A DNA stretch of 56,118 bases, taken from positions 1,762-57,879 of the forward strand of contig JAPOYD010000177.1 in assembly GCA_026706735.1 (NCBI GenBank), given 5' to 3'. The notes below the pieces were generated by a model that worked only from the letters and a program-made list of their open reading frames with translations, was not told the origin of the DNA and searched no databases. Shown piece by piece: positions 54,068 to 56,118 of the stretch. Position 1 is the stretch's first letter. Every line of letters starts with the position of its first letter. The position numbers and the translations under genes were made by a program. The DNA is from Nitrospinota bacterium (GTDB lineage Bacteria; UBA8248).

Positions 54068-54175
54068 TTAAAATTCTCCTCCGCAGGTATTCGTGGTGAA
54101 AATTTTAGGTTCTCATTTATTGTTGTAATCGTGTCTGTGAATAATCGCTTAATGTACGAAAGGTTGAGCCAGGGA

Positions 54176-54922
54176 TCAACCCTGTGGGTCGCGCCATTTG
54201 GTTTGCGCCTGTGGTTTTCGGCAATAATTCAGCGATATGTTGGCGTTATACGGAGGTGTTTGAGTTTGGAGGGCTCTTTGGGTAAGCAATGCGGTCGCAA
54301 CGGCCGAGGAATCAACCTCTTGGTGCCTGATTGACCCTTTCGAAACTGCAAGAGCGAAGCTTTCGGGCAATTTTTCTTTTTCCCCTGCGAGTAGCGTGTT
54401 GCCATCTTTCGGGGGGCGAAACTCGTCTGGAGTGATGATTTCGTCCTCCCGGGCGCGGGTGAGGGGAATTTCCTGAGATAATTCCGGGTTTCCGGATACT
54501 TCAAACAACGCGGTAAACAACTCCCCATACCTGGCGTCTCGATAGGGGAGGATATAATCAGGCATGCTGCGGCCCGTGCGAATTTCACTCAACAGCGCGT
54601 CCATCGCCATGATTTCTAAAGATGAAAAACCGTACAATGGACAGCCCAAACCCAATGAAAGTCCTTTCGCACAAGAGAGTCCTACGCGTAGCCCGGTAAA
54701 AGTGCCTGGGCCTATGGAGATTCCAATGGCCTGAATTGTATTTGTATCGATGTTTCTTGAAATCAGGAGTTGTTCTACCTGTGGCAACAGTGTCTTGGAA
54801 ATGCGTATATCTTCTGAGAGAAACACCTCTCCATCTGCCTCATTTGGACAAAGTACCGAGCACTTTCCTTTCGGGGTCGAGGTATCAAAGGCCAGGATAT
54901 AGAAGGCTTGTGGTTCATTCAT
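54176..54922 (-). CDS. tsaB: tRNA threonylcarbamoyladenosine biosynthesis protein TsaB
   Basis: TsaB is the non-catalytic partner that stabilises TsaD in making t6A37 of ANN-reading tRNAs. The 248-residue protein has the ASKHA start ILAFDTSTP, the KTLLPQVEQLL segment with GISIGPGTFTGLRVGLSCAKGL (signature), and the DARYGELF block. The C-terminal half is less conserved, as in the family. It lies 15 bases downstream of rex. Confidence 0.92.
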   Translation of the reverse strand: MNEPQAFYILAFDTSTPKGKCSVLCPNEADGEVFLSEDIRISKTLLPQVEQLLISRNIDTNTIQAIGISIGPGTFTGLRVGLSCAKGLSLGLGCPLYGFSSLEIMAMDALLSEIRTGRSMPDYILPYRDARYGELFTALFEVSGNPELSQEIPLTRAREDEIITPDEFRPPKDGNTLLAGEKEKLPESFALAVSKGSIRHQEVDSSAVATALLTQRALQTQTPPYNANISLNYCRKPQAQTKWRDPQG

Positions 54923-54937
54923 ATAGTTGCGAACACC

Positions 54938-55579
54938 TCAAGTGTTCTGAGAGAGATAAAATGACAAGTGCTCTAGTTCACTGCCTAAATCTACATTTTT
55001 TACCTTCACATGTCGCGGCGTTTGAATTTGCGTGGGAGCGAAATTCAATATGCCCGTAATACCGGCATTAACAAGTGCCGTCCCTACATTTTGCGCACTT
55101 TCGCTCGGTACTGCGATGATGCCGATCTTGATCTGCTTTTCTTTCACGACCTCATGCAGGCTTGACATTGCCAACACAGGAAGAGAGCCGGTTCGATGAG
55201 GGGGTATTTTTTCAGGGAATTTGTCGAAGACAGCGTCGATTTCAAAGCCATGAGCCAGAAAACCTTTATATGCCAAAAGAGCTGAACCGAGATTTCCCGC
55301 TCCAACGAGTACGACTTTCCATGTTTGGATCACACCCAGGATTTTTTTGAGATTGTACCTCAATTCCTTGATGTAATACCCCTTGCCGCGCACGCCGAAT
55401 TCGCCGAAATATGCAAGATCTTTTCTGATCTGAGCAGGCTTGAATCCGCACTGCTGCGCTAAATCGGCGGACGCGATGAGTTCGTTTCCCTCACTTTTTA
55501 TCTGGTCAAGTATACGCGCGTACGTGGACAACCGGTTGACGGTGGCATCAGGAATTTTCGTTTTTGTGTTTTCCCACAT
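54938..55579 (-). CDS. rex: Redox-sensing transcriptional repressor Rex
   Basis: Rex senses the NADH/NAD ratio and represses fermentative and respiratory genes when NADH is low. The 213-residue protein has a winged-helix N-terminus (ATVNRLSTYARILDQI, LAQQCGFKPAQIRKDLAYFGEFGVRGKGYY) and a Rossmann C-terminal domain with LVGAGNLGSALLAY and FDKFPEKI. Both match Rex closely. It precedes tsaB. No TTGTGA-TCACAA operator was recognised near its promoter. Confidence 0.95.
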   Translation of the reverse strand: MWENTKTKIPDATVNRLSTYARILDQIKSEGNELIASADLAQQCGFKPAQIRKDLAYFGEFGVRGKGYYIKELRYNLKKILGVIQTWKVVLVGAGNLGSALLAYKGFLAHGFEIDAVFDKFPEKIPPHRTGSLPVLAMSSLHEVVKEKQIKIGIIAVPSESAQNVGTALVNAGITGILNFAPTQIQTPRHVKVKNVDLGSELEHLSFYLSQNT

Positions 55580-55636
55580 TCACTTTTCCCCGGCTCAAAT
55601 TTGGAGGTAAAAAAGAACTCTCTAAGTTTATAAGGG

Positions 55637-55681
55637 ACCTCGAGTGAGGTTAGATTCTATGGGTTTTGATGTGCAGGGCAA
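55637..55681 (-). promoter_or_regulatory. Candidate rex promoter with inverted repeat at the start site
   Basis: On the - strand, TTGCCC (55676-55681) and TAGAAT (55654-55659) are spaced by 16 bases. The perfect inverted repeat ACCTC-GAGT-GAGGT (55637-55650) covers the expected start point and could be an operator. It does not match the Rex consensus. Confidence 0.35.
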
Positions 55682-55786
55682 GTGGGGATTGGCAGCATCG
55701 TAAAAAAAGAATCCTGAACCGTTATTTTTTACGAGAAAAGGATTTCCTGTGTGTGCACATCCAGACAATTGACGCAAGTTAACGCG

Positions 55787-55816
55787 AAAAGGGGGAGCTT
55801 CAAGGCTCCCCCTTTT
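55787..55816 (-). terminator. Intrinsic terminator after atpE
   Basis: A 12-bp perfect stem (AAAAGGGGGAGC at 55787-55798 with GCTCCCCCTTTT at 55805-55816) has a 6-base loop and ends in T-runs on both strands. It lies 25 bases after atpE and separates it from rex. Confidence 0.85.
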
Positions 55817-55841
55817 GCGATTCTTGCCAATGCTGGTTTAT

Positions 55842-56114
55842 CTAGCCAAGGATGATGATTAGGCAGATAACGAACGTGTAAATGACGAGGGACTCGATCA
55901 GGGCGAGACCGATGATCATCGACACACGAATATCTCCGCCTGCCCCCGGGTTGCGCGCCGTGCCGTCCAACGCACTGGCAATGCTCCTGCCCTGGGCGAA
56001 AGCACCGCCGACGGCAGCGATGGCCAAGGCGAATGATGAGGATATAATTCTCCATTTAAAAACATCACCGCTTCCGGCATCACCGGCGGTGGCGGCGAAC
56101 GCATTGGTGGCCAT
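55842..56114 (-). CDS. atpE: ATP synthase F0 subunit c
   Basis: Subunit c forms the membrane ring that carries ions through the F-type ATP synthase. The 90-residue protein is two hydrophobic helices (about 25-46 and 63-89) joined by the polar loop ARNPGAGGD. The ion-binding Glu is in GLALIESLVIY near residue 74. A short 20-residue N-terminal extension precedes the first helix. The adjacent Ser and a Gln in the first helix (FAQGRS) are shared with Na+-binding rings, but the following Thr is replaced by Leu. The start is 5 bases from the window edge, and the rest of the atp operon lies outside. Confidence 0.93.
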   Translation of the reverse strand: MATNAFAATAGDAGSGDVFKWRIISSSFALAIAAVGGAFAQGRSIASALDGTARNPGAGGDIRVSMIIGLALIESLVIYTFVICLIIILG

Positions 56115-56118
56115 GGCT

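Overview
The window comes from a Gram-negative (diderm) bacterium. LptD, BamD, an MltD-type lytic transglycosylase, a GmhA-like isomerase and a PssA/Psd phosphatidylethanolamine pathway all imply an outer membrane. Gene content and order look deltaproteobacterial or from a neighbouring lineage (Nitrospinota, Tectomicrobia, SAR324-like), but no single marker here settles it. The left half looks more GC-rich than the right. Many genes start with TTG, and neighbours often overlap by 4 bases (ATGA or TTGA), so operons are tight.

Left part (1-28.9 kb, almost all + strand). A truncated short-chain dehydrogenase is followed by uvrA and truA. Next is a tryptophan block (trpE, trpG, trpD, trpC) preceded by a promoter, a 16-codon leader peptide with two Trp codons and a terminator hairpin, which is a classical attenuator. 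Two foldback, MITE-like elements with related ends (GGGG-TTGTTG-AAAA) sit inside the block, between trpG and trpD and between trpD and trpC. An accessory patch (9.4-13.5 kb) holds an alpha/beta hydrolase, a flavin monooxygenase, an enolase-superfamily enzyme and a decayed copy of that enzyme's 3' end. Then come pheA, hisC, tyrA, cmk, rpsA, an HU/IHF gene, a macro-domain gene, miaA, aroK and aroC, so most of the prephenate, Phe/Tyr and chorismate steps are here, but aroA and trpF/B/A are not. The block ends with an aspartate-dehydrogenase-like gene, a hydroxyacid dehydrogenase, ilvE, an FmdB-type zinc ribbon, a cyclase-like hydrolase, a small cysteine-rich protein, tRNA-Leu(CAA) and a DegT-type sugar aminotransferase.

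Right part (28.9-56.1 kb, all - strand). Read in the direction of transcription from the right edge: atpE; rex, tsaB and a YdcH-like protein; a branched-chain operon with two acetolactate synthase large subunits followed by two small subunits, then psd and pssA; lptD; an envelope-sugar group (UDP-glucose dehydrogenase, UDP-glucuronate decarboxylase, GmhA-like isomerase); a WalJ-like MBL hydrolase; a purine set (purB, purC, purS, purQ, purL, purF); mltD, bamD, a group 2 sigma factor, pgsA, plsY and a small membrane protein.

The most unusual items are the trp attenuator, the doubled acetolactate synthase gene pairs with their own leader, the foldback elements inside the trp operon, a Phe-containing mini-ORF coupled to hisC, and the eight-cysteine small protein next to tRNA-Leu. 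Nothing here is a CRISPR array, a recognisable phage or a complete insertion sequence.
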